A model generated the notes under the pieces. The model did no database searches and had not been told where the DNA came from. It saw nothing but the letters and a program-made list of their open reading frames with translations. A stretch of 8,074 bases of DNA from contig CAIWNO010000022.1 in NCBI GenBank assembly GCA_903914045.1, positions 1 through 8,074 on the forward strand, in the 5' to 3' direction. The position numbers and the translations under genes were made by a program. Shown piece after piece: positions 1 to 7,769 of the stretch. How positions within the stretch are numbered: position 1 is the stretch's first letter; every line of letters starts with the position of its first letter. This DNA is from an uncultured bacterium. GTDB lineage: Bacteria > Planctomycetota > Phycisphaerae > Phycisphaerales > SM1A02.

Positions 1-231
1 AGCGGGAGATTGCGCGGGAGCGGGCGCGCACCACGCCGGTTCTTTGCGCGCTTCAAGACACATTGTGCAAAGATCCGAGCACGTCGGCTCAACGTTGTTG
101 CTTGCAAACGCATGCAGCGCCTTTTTCAAGCACTCGCCACAAAGGCAACTGCCTTGGTGACCCTCAACAAATGGTTGCGCAACGGTCCATGATTGTCCGC
201 AAAAATCACAAAGAAAGTCTTCGGGTTCCAT
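1..231 (-). CDS. Zinc-ribbon protein, N-terminal part (runs off the left edge)
   Basis: This minus-strand frame is open from an ATG at 231 to the window edge (77 codons, no stop). What is visible is a treble-clef or zinc-ribbon pattern: C8-x2-C11 (CDFCGQSW), then C31-x2-C34 (CGEC) preceded by the segment VEGHQGS, and then C55-x2-C58 (CTMC) followed by LEARKEPAW, which looks like the first half of a second ribbon whose partner cysteines lie beyond the edge. The layout recalls the C4 zinc-binding domain of ClpX and small conserved planctomycete proteins of unknown function; the latter match is from memory. It is probably cytoplasmic and binds zinc. An in-frame ATG at 261 would add ten residues (MHRPGSNSDH). 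I prefer 231 because the added residues are non-descript. Neither start has a Shine-Dalgarno sequence. The gene is divergent from the kinase gene. The function is unknown. Confidence 0.72.
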   Translation of the reverse strand, partial: MEPEDFLCDFCGQSWTVAQPFVEGHQGSCLCGECLKKALHAFASNNVEPTCSDLCTMCLEARKEPAWCAPAPAQSPA

Positions 232-299
232 GTGGTCGCTGTTAGAGCCAGGTCGATGCATGGGGACAGAATACGCACGCCCGCTATGCTTCGTGCAAC
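232..299. promoter_or_regulatory. Divergent intergenic region between zinc-ribbon and kinase genes
   Basis: The 68 bp between the two divergent start codons must hold or overlap both promoters. For the kinase there is a weak sigma-70-like pair: GGGACA at 263-268 and TATGCT at 285-290, spaced by 16 bp. This would place the transcript start within a few bases of the ATG at 300, giving a nearly leaderless message. On the other strand TATTCT (273-268) could serve as a -10 box for the zinc-ribbon gene, but I see no convincing -35 box. The matches are weak (about 4 of 6 each) and could be chance. Confidence 0.3.
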
Positions 300-1844
300 A
301 TGGCCAGACTGAGTCTCACTCAACGAAGTCAATGCGCAATGGGTGCGACCGCGGCGCTTGCCATTGTGGGCGCCATGTCCATTCCGTGGATTCAAATTCG
401 CGAGTCCATGGTGGCGCAACAATTGCAAAGTATGCGCGACATGAGCGCGGTGTGGGCCAAGAAGCCGGACACTTCCATGGAGCGATTTCGATTTGTGAAA
501 GGTTCAAACGGGCAAGCCGCCGCAGGCGACGCGTTTCTTTCAAGCGCGTTGGACGAGTTCGCCGCTACTCCTGCAAATTTTGATCGCTATGAATTGCAAC
601 AGACGGGCGAGGAACCAACATCGCGTTATGTGCGCGCGTTGCGCGGTGATCAGGCGGATCGTGTCGCGGCGGGGGAGACGATTTCGTTAGACGCACCCGA
701 CGCGGCGTGGCAAAAGTTGCCGTTGACTGGAGTTTTTTCTATCGAGCGCTCCGCCGTGGGCGTGGCGCGGCTGATTTGGCAGGATCGAATTTATATTTTG
801 ATTGGTGGCGCGCTGGCGTGGATAGGAATTATTTTTGCGATGCGCCTTCTGGTGGTGCGTGGCTATTTGCGCGCCGTGCGGCGCTTGCGCGACGTGGCCA
901 ACCGCGTGCGCGGCGGCGATCTTTCAAGCCGCAGCCAGTTGCGCACGGGCGACGAATTGGAGCAGTTGGGAAATTCTTTCAACTCCATGGTGGCCACGCT
1001 TGATGGAAGTCAAAAACAATTGCAAAGCATGAATGAAAGTTTGGACTTTAAGTTGGTGCAGTTAAGCGAAGCCAATGTTGGATTGTTTGAAAGCAACCGA
1101 TTGAAGAGCGAATTTCTTGCCAATGTGTCGCATGAACTGCGCACGCCTTTGAACAGCGTGATTGGATTCGCGGAATTGCTGGCGGAGTTGGCGCGCAAGG
1201 ATGTGGGCGCGGATCCAAAACGCATTCGATACATCGAGCATATTTTAAAGAGCGGTCGTGGACTGCTTGAAATGATCAACGAGTTGTTGGATATGGCCAA
1301 GATAGAGGCCGGGCGCATGGAGTTGAGCGTTTCCAACGCCAGCATCATTGACATGCTTGAGGGTATTTCCGCCATTATGCGCCCGCAAGCCGATTTGAAA
1401 AAAATAGCGTTGGAGATTCACCGCGCGGATGAATTACCAACCGTGGAAACGGATCCTGGAAAACTGCAGCAAATTCTGTATAACTTTGTCAGCAACGCGA
1501 TTAAATTTTCGCCGGAAGGGTCACGCGTGATTGTGCGCACCGAGGTGTGGGCCGTGGATGGCGCGCCGGGTTTGCGCATTTCCGTGGTGGACAGTGGTCC
1601 AGGCATTCCGCTTGATATGCAGCAGACTATTTTTGAGAAGTTTCGCCAAGTGGATGCCAGTCACACAAAAAGCCACGGCGGAACTGGTCTTGGTTTGGCT
1701 ATTTGCCGCGAACTTTCCGCCATGTTGGGCGCGAAGCTTGGGGTTGAATCCAACTCCAAAAAGGGTTCAAGTTTCTGGGTGGAAATACCGCTGGAATTTC
1801 GCGCCAAGAAGTTGACGCCGCTTATGACTGATCGCGCTGGATGA
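300..1844 (+). CDS. Membrane-bound HAMP-domain sensor histidine kinase
   Basis: This 514-residue protein autophosphorylates on histidine and would pass the phosphate to a response regulator. TM1 lies at about residues 13-31, followed by an extracytoplasmic segment of about 130 residues (32-163) without a recognisable sensor fold, and TM2 at about 164-186. A HAMP linker covers about 186-240 (the GDELEQLGNSFNSM stretch is typical). A short coiled coil leads into the HisKA dimerisation domain with H-box FLANVSHELRTPLN, phospho-acceptor H278. The HATPase_c domain is complete: N-box with N395 and N399 (YNFVSNAIKFS), G1 box DSGPGI (431-436), F-box IFEKF and G2 box GGTGLGLA (460-467). No receiver domain is fused and no regulator gene is in the window, so it is an orphan here. 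The ATG at 300 is the only usable start, since a stop lies upstream in frame at 243-245 with no other start between. No Shine-Dalgarno is present. The 3' end overlaps the opposing gene. Confidence 0.95.
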   Translation: MARLSLTQRSQCAMGATAALAIVGAMSIPWIQIRESMVAQQLQSMRDMSAVWAKKPDTSMERFRFVKGSNGQAAAGDAFLSSALDEFAATPANFDRYELQQTGEEPTSRYVRALRGDQADRVAAGETISLDAPDAAWQKLPLTGVFSIERSAVGVARLIWQDRIYILIGGALAWIGIIFAMRLLVVRGYLRAVRRLRDVANRVRGGDLSSRSQLRTGDELEQLGNSFNSMVATLDGSQKQLQSMNESLDFKLVQLSEANVGLFESNRLKSEFLANVSHELRTPLNSVIGFAELLAELARKDVGADPKRIRYIEHILKSGRGLLEMINELLDMAKIEAGRMELSVSNASIIDMLEGISAIMRPQADLKKIALEIHRADELPTVETDPGKLQQILYNFVSNAIKFSPEGSRVIVRTEVWAVDGAPGLRISVVDSGPGIPLDMQQTIFEKFRQVDASHTKSHGGTGLGLAICRELSAMLGAKLGVESNSKKGSSFWVEIPLEFRAKKLTPLMTDRAG

Positions 1845-2136
1845 ATAGGCGGCGAATCTGCGCGTCGGCTTCAGGATGAATTCGCCGCGCCAAACTTGCA
1901 TCAAGGCGATTGGTGAGTTGTTCAGGTTTCGCGTTGGCGATCAACCAACGCAAAACCGTTTCAGCCACAAGCGATGGCTCCGTGCCGCCATCGGGACAGA
2001 GCAAATCGTAGTCAGCCCAATTCAAGCCAAATGTCAATTTACGAAGAGCCCCGGCGGCCTCTATGAATTGCGCCACAAATTGCCAGCCGTGGCCAACTTC
2101 GGTTTCATTCATTATTTCAAGCGGTCCGTGGAACAT
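1822..2136 (-). CDS. Hypothetical protein, 104 residues, last gene of the operon
   Basis: I do not recognise this protein. It is soluble with no signal peptide or membrane segment. A hydrophobic, tryptophan-containing N-terminal half (GLNWADYDLLCPDGG) is followed by predicted helices (SLVAETVLRWLIANA and a charged tail, SLARRIHPEADAQIRRLF). I call it real because it begins 9 nt after the glycosyltransferase stop, follows the same strand, and its residue pattern is protein-like, whereas the competing plus-strand frame (1876-2226) runs into the glycosyltransferase gene. The start at 2136 keeps the tight operon spacing. An in-frame ATG at 2112 (MNETEVGHGW) is also possible, and neither has a Shine-Dalgarno sequence. 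Its last 23 nt are antisense to the end of the kinase gene. Confidence 0.68.
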   Translation of the reverse strand: MFHGPLEIMNETEVGHGWQFVAQFIEAAGALRKLTFGLNWADYDLLCPDGGTEPSLVAETVLRWLIANAKPEQLTNRLDASLARRIHPEADAQIRRLFIQRDQS

Positions 2137-2145
2137 GCAATGAGA

Positions 2146-3825
2146 TTAGCGAGTGGTAGGCGGTACAGAATCGCGTTGAAATACTTGAATGTCGCCAGCA
2201 CCCCAATCCACCCATCCCGGAAATGATTTTGTGAATTTGTAATCGCCTAGGCGCATACAACCAATCACGGGTTCGCTGATGGATTGTGGATACAGCACCA
2301 CGATCCATTTGGGAGCTGGGCGGGTCAAGCGTAAGCATTCATCTAGTTTTGAGCCATTTTGACCTGTGGAAAGCAATTCAAAGTTGTTGGCCAGCGCGTA
2401 CCACTGGCCCACATTGTCAGCCGGCGTGATGATGGCCACGGTGTCTTGTGGAGATTTGTGCGCCGCGATAAATGCGATCGCCTCACGCAAGGATTGCTTT
2501 GGGACACGCGTGAGAATGTCAGTGCTCCAAGTGGCCAACGTGATCGCGGCCAAGGTGATGGCGAACCATGGTCGCAATTTCCAAAGCCAAGACAATGCAA
2601 GAGCGATCAGGAACGCAGAGGCTGGCATGGCGAATAAAACAAATCGCGCGTACAGCCAGCTATGACCAAGCCACGCGCCAATCACCGCAAGTGGGACGCC
2701 AAGCGCCACCACGGCCAATGCCAAGCGCAGATGTTGTTGTCGCAGTGTTGTTGCTAGGCCAATGATCACCAGTAGCGCGGACGGAATGGCTGCCCATCCA
2801 TATGCGCCAGCCAGTTGCTGCAGCAAGGCCATGCCTTCATGTCCAACCAGTGTGGGTTCATTCCCAGTGAGCGCCAAGAATTGATTGCGTGCGTGGAACA
2901 AGTCCGGCAACGCCGGCGACCATAAACCAATCGAGAATAAACCCGCCCAAATCACGGCAAAAATAGCTGATATTGAAGTAGCGCGCTGATCCTTGCGCCG
3001 CAGATTCCAAAGAGCGAGCACCATGTGTCCAAGGGCCAGGCACGCCGCGACCAAGTGCGCCCACGTGGCCAGCGACATGAACAGCGCGTATAAAATTGGC
3101 GTTGATCTTCGCTGTGTTTGTCGCAGCATGGACAACATCATGCAACTTGCCAACGCGCCCAGCGCAAGGGAGAGCGCGTAGCCACGAGCCTCGCCCGAAG
3201 CCAGCACCGCCGCGGGCGCGAACGTCATGGCGCCCGCGGCAACCAACCCCGCACCATCACTTGCAACTTGGCGCGTGAATTTCCATATGGCATACACCGC
3301 CACTGGTCCCGCCAGAAGTGATGGCAATCGAATGCCAGGCTCAATACTGAGTGGCATGGACAACCATGACAAAAGTGATTGCAACGGATGATTTGCGGTG
3401 GTGAAGGCGTTGCCCATGATCACGCCGGGTCCATGCATGACATAGGTTGCCAGAGCGGCGATTTCGTCGTACCACAAACTTTCATTCACGCGAATCAATC
3501 TCACGATGATTGACAGCGCGAGCAGAACAAACAGAGTTTTTGAAAATGTTGATGGAATTCTTGGAGTGTTACGGAGGGAAATTTCCGGCTGAATTGCCCG
3601 AAAAACAAAGGGAAATACCAAACATGAGAGCCCGATGATGGTCCATCCAATGCGCGCGGAGGTGGCTGATTCCAATGCGTGTGCCAGGGCGTTGGCGCGA
3701 ACTGGATGAAGAAAAAATTCAACCAAGGATGCGTTGGGAATCACCCACGCTCCAGCAATGATCAGCAATCCAAACGTGGCAAGAATCTGCGCGCCGCGTG
3801 GCGAGGGCGGCATGGGATTGCTCAT
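2146..3825 (-). CDS. Membrane glycosyltransferase, GT39/PMT (ArnT-like) family
   Basis: This 559-residue polytopic protein has the features of GT-C fold glycosyltransferases, which take a sugar from a polyprenyl-phosphate donor and attach it to an acceptor on the outer face of the cytoplasmic membrane. About 11-12 hydrophobic segments fill residues 12-435. The first large outer loop carries ESLWYDEI (115-122), whose acidic D120-E121 pair matches the catalytic Asp region of PMT_2 proteins. Downstream are the motifs ANHPLQSLL (144-152), RLPSLLAG (166-173) and ASGEARGYALSL (209-220), usual for this family, and YARF at 392-395. A soluble C-terminal domain (about 441-559) is probably extracytoplasmic. 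The start overlaps the stop of the MFS gene as ATGA, indicating translational coupling. The sugar and acceptor cannot be deduced: lipid, protein and glycan are all possible. Confidence 0.85.
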   Translation of the reverse strand: MSNPMPPSPRGAQILATFGLLIIAGAWVIPNASLVEFFLHPVRANALAHALESATSARIGWTIIGLSCLVFPFVFRAIQPEISLRNTPRIPSTFSKTLFVLLALSIIVRLIRVNESLWYDEIAALATYVMHGPGVIMGNAFTTANHPLQSLLSWLSMPLSIEPGIRLPSLLAGPVAVYAIWKFTRQVASDGAGLVAAGAMTFAPAAVLASGEARGYALSLALGALASCMMLSMLRQTQRRSTPILYALFMSLATWAHLVAACLALGHMVLALWNLRRKDQRATSISAIFAVIWAGLFSIGLWSPALPDLFHARNQFLALTGNEPTLVGHEGMALLQQLAGAYGWAAIPSALLVIIGLATTLRQQHLRLALAVVALGVPLAVIGAWLGHSWLYARFVLFAMPASAFLIALALSWLWKLRPWFAITLAAITLATWSTDILTRVPKQSLREAIAFIAAHKSPQDTVAIITPADNVGQWYALANNFELLSTGQNGSKLDECLRLTRPAPKWIVVLYPQSISEPVIGCMRLGDYKFTKSFPGWVDWGAGDIQVFQRDSVPPTTR

Positions 3826-5102
3826 GTGCGGATGTCTTTGATTGGAGTTTGGCTTACAACTTCAACCGCCAATGCGCGCACGCGGGTTGGACGCAACCAT
3901 AAAACACTCAAGCGCAACATGCCAGAAAGAATAAAGATGGTCACATAGGCGCTTCCAGATGTGTTCATAAATTGAAGAACATATGCGCCAATAAATGATC
4001 CAGCTGCGATGGAAAAATAAGTTGTGAAGTTATACAGCGCCATCATGGATGTGCGCTCCGAATGTTTGATACTTTCAAGCAGCACCAAGAACGAGGCTAG
4101 TTCCCATGCCGCCCACATGACGCCGCTATACACCTGCACAAATGTGATCCAGGCCAAGTTGGTTGACACGGCCAACATGAGAACGCCAAGCGCCGTGCCC
4201 GCCGTTCCAATAAGCAGCACGCGCCGAGCGCCAAACTTTTGAATGATGCCTCCGAGCAATGTGAGTGCCAAGCATTTGGAACCAAAAAGCGTGCAAATGA
4301 CCAGTAAATACGAGGCTTTATCAAAATGTAAATAATCCAGAAGCCATGGATTGACAAAGGGTCCGCTGACATTGGCCGCAAATTGCAAGGCGATCAGGCA
4401 CAGCACGATGCGCAGATCGCCGTTGCGACCAAGGCGTTTGGGTAAGTGGCCATAATGAACACGCGCAATGTCGGTTGGCTTTAACTTGACATCACCTTGA
4501 TAATGCAGGAACAACACACTGGAGAGGCGCGCCAACGCCGCGAAGATCATGATCCACATGAACGCGGTCAATTGCCAACCATCGCGCTCGCCCAAATATA
4601 AAAGACCACCCGCCGCAAGCATGGCGGTGAGTTGTGAAATTTGGCAAATACGATTTCGTTTGCTGAAGTAACTGGCGCGCAGCGTTTCAGGAAACAGTCG
4701 AGCCACCCACGTGCTCCACGCGGGCCACGCGCCAATCGCCGCGCTCCAATAAATAGAGAGTGTGAGGAACACCAACCATGTGGGAATATCCCCATATGCC
4801 GCGGCGATGATTAAAGGCACAAATGAAAGCCCCTGCACAATGGCGCAGCCTTGGATCCACTTGCGCGGCGAACCCACGCGGCGCAAGCCAGCGGGCGAAG
4901 CCAGTTGAACCGTGGCGCCCACCAGCATTGGAATAGTGATGATTAAGCCCGCAATGAGCGCGCTTTTGCCCAAGGCCAACACCAAAGCCGCGATGTAGGT
5001 TTCACCCGCTCCCACCATGAAACAGAATGTCGCGCCATCACCCGTGCATGCGTTGAAATCGCGGCGCGTGGGAATGGGGTCATGGGTTGAATCGTCGAAC
5101 AT
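3822..5102 (-). CDS. Major facilitator superfamily transporter
   Basis: This 426-residue protein has about twelve hydrophobic segments (roughly 22-42, 47-69, 84-102, 108-130, 153-170, 178-198, 230-252, 262-285, 293-312, 317-340, 355-378, 385-403) and a central cytoplasmic loop of about 30 residues (200-229), the layout of an MFS carrier. Motif-A-like loops follow TM2 (SPAGLRRVGSPRKW, 69-82) and TM8 (IQKFGARRV, 287-295). The N-terminal stretch CTGDGATFCFMVGAGETY resembles a subgroup of uncharacterised bacterial MFS proteins. The substrate is unknown. Its ATG follows the TAA of the STN-domain gene with no gap, and its TGA overlaps the glycosyltransferase ATG by 4 nt, so it sits in the middle of a tightly coupled operon. 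A flippase-like or export role for material used by the glycosyltransferase is only an inference from the neighbours. Confidence 0.88.
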   Translation of the reverse strand: MFDDSTHDPIPTRRDFNACTGDGATFCFMVGAGETYIAALVLALGKSALIAGLIITIPMLVGATVQLASPAGLRRVGSPRKWIQGCAIVQGLSFVPLIIAAAYGDIPTWLVFLTLSIYWSAAIGAWPAWSTWVARLFPETLRASYFSKRNRICQISQLTAMLAAGGLLYLGERDGWQLTAFMWIMIFAALARLSSVLFLHYQGDVKLKPTDIARVHYGHLPKRLGRNGDLRIVLCLIALQFAANVSGPFVNPWLLDYLHFDKASYLLVICTLFGSKCLALTLLGGIIQKFGARRVLLIGTAGTALGVLMLAVSTNLAWITFVQVYSGVMWAAWELASFLVLLESIKHSERTSMMALYNFTTYFSIAAGSFIGAYVLQFMNTSGSAYVTIFILSGMLRLSVLWLRPTRVRALAVEVVSQTPIKDIRT

Positions 5103-5885
5103 TTAGCGCGTCGGTTTATTTGTGGGATGGATGTTGGTAGGCACGATCTGGCTTTGCGCGATTGCTCGATGCACAAAATCCGGCGCGATCACAATGAGTT
5201 TGTCGTCGAACACGGTAATGGTGCATGGTCCACCAGAAGATTCAACCCATACATCACTTTCCACGGTTGATTGAATGAGTAATTTTAATTTTTGATAGCG
5301 CGCATCATTTTGCGATGGAGTGAATGGGGGAGTGGTCGCACCACCGGAGCCGCCGCCACTTTGCATTGCAGGCGCCTGAAAGTTTGGCGCCTTGAACCCC
5401 AAATCCGTCACCGAGTATGCGCGTCGCTCCAACGCGCCGGCGCGCAGCAGACGCGACTTTGGTCCAACTTCAATTCCGCTAATCGTGGTTTGCCAGCGGC
5501 AATCGCTTTGAGTTGAATCATTTGCCTGGCGCACAATCATCTCCAATATTTCAAGGGCCCGCATGTCTTTCATTTCAAGATTGATCGTGATGGCTGGATC
5601 AATTCCTGTGCAACCAACTGGGGTATCGAGCCATAATCCTTGAATGGAAACCCCTGTTTTTTGAGAGATGGCTTGCAAAGCCTGGGCGATGGGTAGGTGC
5701 TGAAACGTCAGTGAAATTTTTTTACTGGCAAGCGTTGCCACCCATCGATCTCGTGCGGCATGATTTTGTGGAGCGCTCTGCCAAGGCGAGGCCAAGGCGA
5801 CAGGAGTGATCAATACGAGAACACACACGCTTGCCATACGCATGCTGCGAAGTGTTCTAGAGTTGGTGCACGAATTGAATCGCAT
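5103..5885 (-). CDS. Secreted STN (secretin/TonB short N-terminus) domain protein
   Basis: This 260-residue exported protein has a signal peptide near residues 15-33 (hydrophobic core SVCVLVLITPVALA, cleavage about ALA-SP). Residues about 57-145 fit the STN fold found at the N-terminus of secretins and TonB-dependent receptors: ISLTFQHLPIAQALQAISQKTGVSI, then a strand-rich stretch with ITINLEMKDMRALEILEMIV. Residues 154-246 resemble a second periplasmic module seen beside STN domains in planctomycete proteins: RRAYSVTDLGFKAPNF, a Gly-rich linker (176-184), LLIQSTVESDVWVESSGG and LIVIAPDFVHRAIA. There is no secretin barrel, so it cannot form a pore alone and is more likely a periplasmic scaffold or binding protein. 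The start at 5885 gives a long basic n-region. ATG at 5843 or 5837 would give a normal-length signal peptide. No Shine-Dalgarno is present. The gene starts 37 nt after the stop of the upstream gene. Confidence 0.75.
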   Translation of the reverse strand: MRFNSCTNSRTLRSMRMASVCVLVLITPVALASPWQSAPQNHAARDRWVATLASKKISLTFQHLPIAQALQAISQKTGVSIQGLWLDTPVGCTGIDPAITINLEMKDMRALEILEMIVRQANDSTQSDCRWQTTISGIEVGPKSRLLRAGALERRAYSVTDLGFKAPNFQAPAMQSGGGSGGATTPPFTPSQNDARYQKLKLLIQSTVESDVWVESSGGPCTITVFDDKLIVIAPDFVHRAIAQSQIVPTNIHPTNKPTR

Positions 5886-5922
5886 GATTTTATTTTACGA
5901 CAAACAGGTCTCGCCGGATCGT

Positions 5923-7755
5923 TTATTTTATAGAAGATGACTTGGCGGTAAAAAGTTGACGGGCCTCCAGAATGGCCAACAGTGTGGTTGCATTTGCTCC
6001 CAAGGGTTGGCTGCTATCCCAAGGCGCGGCGCGAATGCCACCAAGCGCTTTGCCCGCGTCACGAAATGCGTAGCACGAAGCCTGATCCACTTGAAGTTGC
6101 TTTAAAAATCTCAGCGCCAACTTGAGGGACTCCATATTCACATCATGTGAGTTGGATACTCCAACGATTTTGGAATTCATGGATAGAGCCAAAGCCAAGG
6201 TGGGGCGTGACGATTGAGCCGTCGCGCCGGTCACTCCATTGGTAAGAATGGGCCAGCCGCCCTCGAGATCCGCCGCGAGATCTGGATCCAATTTCCGCGT
6301 CAATTGATTTTCCATAAGCATGATTTCAAGCAATTTCCAAGCATTTATTGCGGATGAAAGGTCGGGCGCATTTTCGAGGCGTCGCTGCGCCAACAGCAAC
6401 CACGGACTCGCTGAAAGCAATGCGCCCACGGGTCGAATGTTCCACACGCTCTGAAGGCCTTTGGCTACTTCTTCGGGCAAATCCTGCGCCAATGCGGCGG
6501 CGCACAAAGCCCATGTCTGCACATCCGTTCGTGGATCAAGTTGAAATTGAGCCAACACGGTGGCCTTTAATTTTTTTTGCCACTCTTCACATTCTGGATT
6601 TCCCCAACTGACTACGCAATGATTCATTGTTTGGCAAGCAAGCAGGCAAGCCGCCGCCGCGGCTGGATTTTGGAGAGGATCTTTTTCCTCACCAACCACT
6701 TGTTGTAAAGAGTGCAAAGTAGTTTCGACAAACGCCCGCGCGGCAAGGCGGTCTTTCTCGGAAAAATTCATCTGGGAAAATTGCGCCATGGCGAAGGCGC
6801 TCATGCCTTGCTCAAGCGGCGAACAAACTTGTTGGGTCAGTGAGCCAAGCGCGGGTTGATATTCGCCGGCGGGGCCAAGCGCTTGAAGCGTGGCCGCAAT
6901 TTCCGGTGACAGCCCATCGCAATTGCGTATGCGGCTTTCAAGATGCGCCGCGATGGCCACGGCCATGTCATCAAGCGCGCTGGCCGTGATATCCACAAGA
7001 GGCACGGTGACCATGGCGCGCGAGACTAGAAATGGTGCATCTTTTGGCTTGATTTGCGCCAGTCTGACGGTGTCGGCTCGGTACACAACCACGCCTTGGG
7101 GTAACTGATATTTTTTGTCGGCGCCAGCTTCCACTCCAACATCGCGCGCCAAGACAATCATGGTGTACCAAGGTAATTGTGTTTGATTGAGTGATTGTTG
7201 AAGTGATGGCAATGAGAACGCCCAACGATCGCCAGCGCGAATGGCCATGGCTTGACGCCCATTGTCAATTCGTAGGGCAAGCGTATCAACATGATCTCCA
7301 GTCAATGGACGCGTGTCGCCGACGAACTCAATCTCCAGCGAAAGTTGTTGGGCGGCGCCGGCTCGTTGAGCCAAGGGAAGCCCCGCAAGAACACGATCGT
7401 TGTTTGCTTGTTGCAACGCATTCAAGAGAGCCGTTGAAAGACACAGTGAACATTCAGGATTTTGCTTGGACCACGCTTGTCCAACGGGTCGACCATTCAA
7501 ACGCAACACCACGCCAGCGGCCGTCACGGAAAATGTTGGAGACAGCGATACATCCTTGGTGAAGTCCGGCGGTTTCAGATCCAGTGGATATTGCAACACT
7601 TGTTCATCAAGCCATTTTCTTGACGCTTTGAACAGGACATGCGCGTCTTGGACGGTGCAAAGATCCGCCCGCGCGGGAGTGATAACTATGACGGTCATGA
7701 TAAAAATGGCGCACAGAAGAAAGATTTGTCTGGACACAATACGAAACGGCGTCAT
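5923..7755 (-). CDS. Large secreted protein: AMMECR1-like part plus helical C-terminal part
   Basis: I do not recognise this 610-residue protein by name. From the chosen start, residues 1-30 form a clear signal peptide (basic start MTPFRIVSR, hydrophobic core, ARA just before D31). Residues about 76-190 follow the order of an AMMECR1 domain: strand VVLRLNGRPVG, a helix LSTALLNALQQANND, strand LSLEIEFVG, strand TLALRIDNGRQAMAIRAGDRW, then FSLPSL. The usual LRGCIG motif is replaced by RPVGQA, so the assignment is tentative. Residues about 359-607 are helical and end in ALGGIRAAPWDSSQPLGANA-TTLLAILEA, a pattern seen in alpha/alpha-toroid proteins. The mature chain has eleven cysteines, including C102-x2-C105. 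The frame also opens at an ATG at 7818 (631 residues), but that would bury a long inverted repeat in coding sequence and put 21 polar residues before the signal peptide. It is the first gene of the operon. Confidence 0.8.
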   Translation of the reverse strand: MTPFRIVSRQIFLLCAIFIMTVIVITPARADLCTVQDAHVLFKASRKWLDEQVLQYPLDLKPPDFTKDVSLSPTFSVTAAGVVLRLNGRPVGQAWSKQNPECSLCLSTALLNALQQANNDRVLAGLPLAQRAGAAQQLSLEIEFVGDTRPLTGDHVDTLALRIDNGRQAMAIRAGDRWAFSLPSLQQSLNQTQLPWYTMIVLARDVGVEAGADKKYQLPQGVVVYRADTVRLAQIKPKDAPFLVSRAMVTVPLVDITASALDDMAVAIAAHLESRIRNCDGLSPEIAATLQALGPAGEYQPALGSLTQQVCSPLEQGMSAFAMAQFSQMNFSEKDRLAARAFVETTLHSLQQVVGEEKDPLQNPAAAAACLLACQTMNHCVVSWGNPECEEWQKKLKATVLAQFQLDPRTDVQTWALCAAALAQDLPEEVAKGLQSVWNIRPVGALLSASPWLLLAQRRLENAPDLSSAINAWKLLEIMLMENQLTRKLDPDLAADLEGGWPILTNGVTGATAQSSRPTLALALSMNSKIVGVSNSHDVNMESLKLALRFLKQLQVDQASCYAFRDAGKALGGIRAAPWDSSQPLGANATTLLAILEARQLFTAKSSSIK

Positions 7756-7769
7756 GGTGAGCAATGTAG

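Noticed and set aside
65..77. 13-bp word GTGCAAAGATCCG shared with the stretch near 7656-7668
   Set aside because: About one such match is expected by chance in a window of this size, and both copies lie in unrelated coding sequence.
126..428. Minus-strand open frame of 100 codons across the left intergenic region
   Set aside because: It overlaps the zinc-ribbon gene in another frame and the start of the kinase gene. The cysteine-pair frame at 1-231 is clearly the coding one.
1849..1888. Inverted repeat GCGGCGAAT / ATTCGCCGC just after the kinase stop
   Set aside because: Only 9 bp with a 22-nt loop and no T-tract, lying within the opposing coding sequence. It is compatible with chance in this base composition and is not a convincing terminator.
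1876..2226. Plus-strand open frame of 116 codons
   Set aside because: It is antisense to the 104-residue gene and the 3' end of the glycosyltransferase gene. Its residue pattern is not protein-like, and the minus-strand frame fits operon spacing better.
6326..6514. Other-frame minus-strand frame inside the secreted-protein gene, and many similar short frames inside the large genes
   Set aside because: These are shadows of well-supported genes, with arginine- and proline-rich translations and no independent support.
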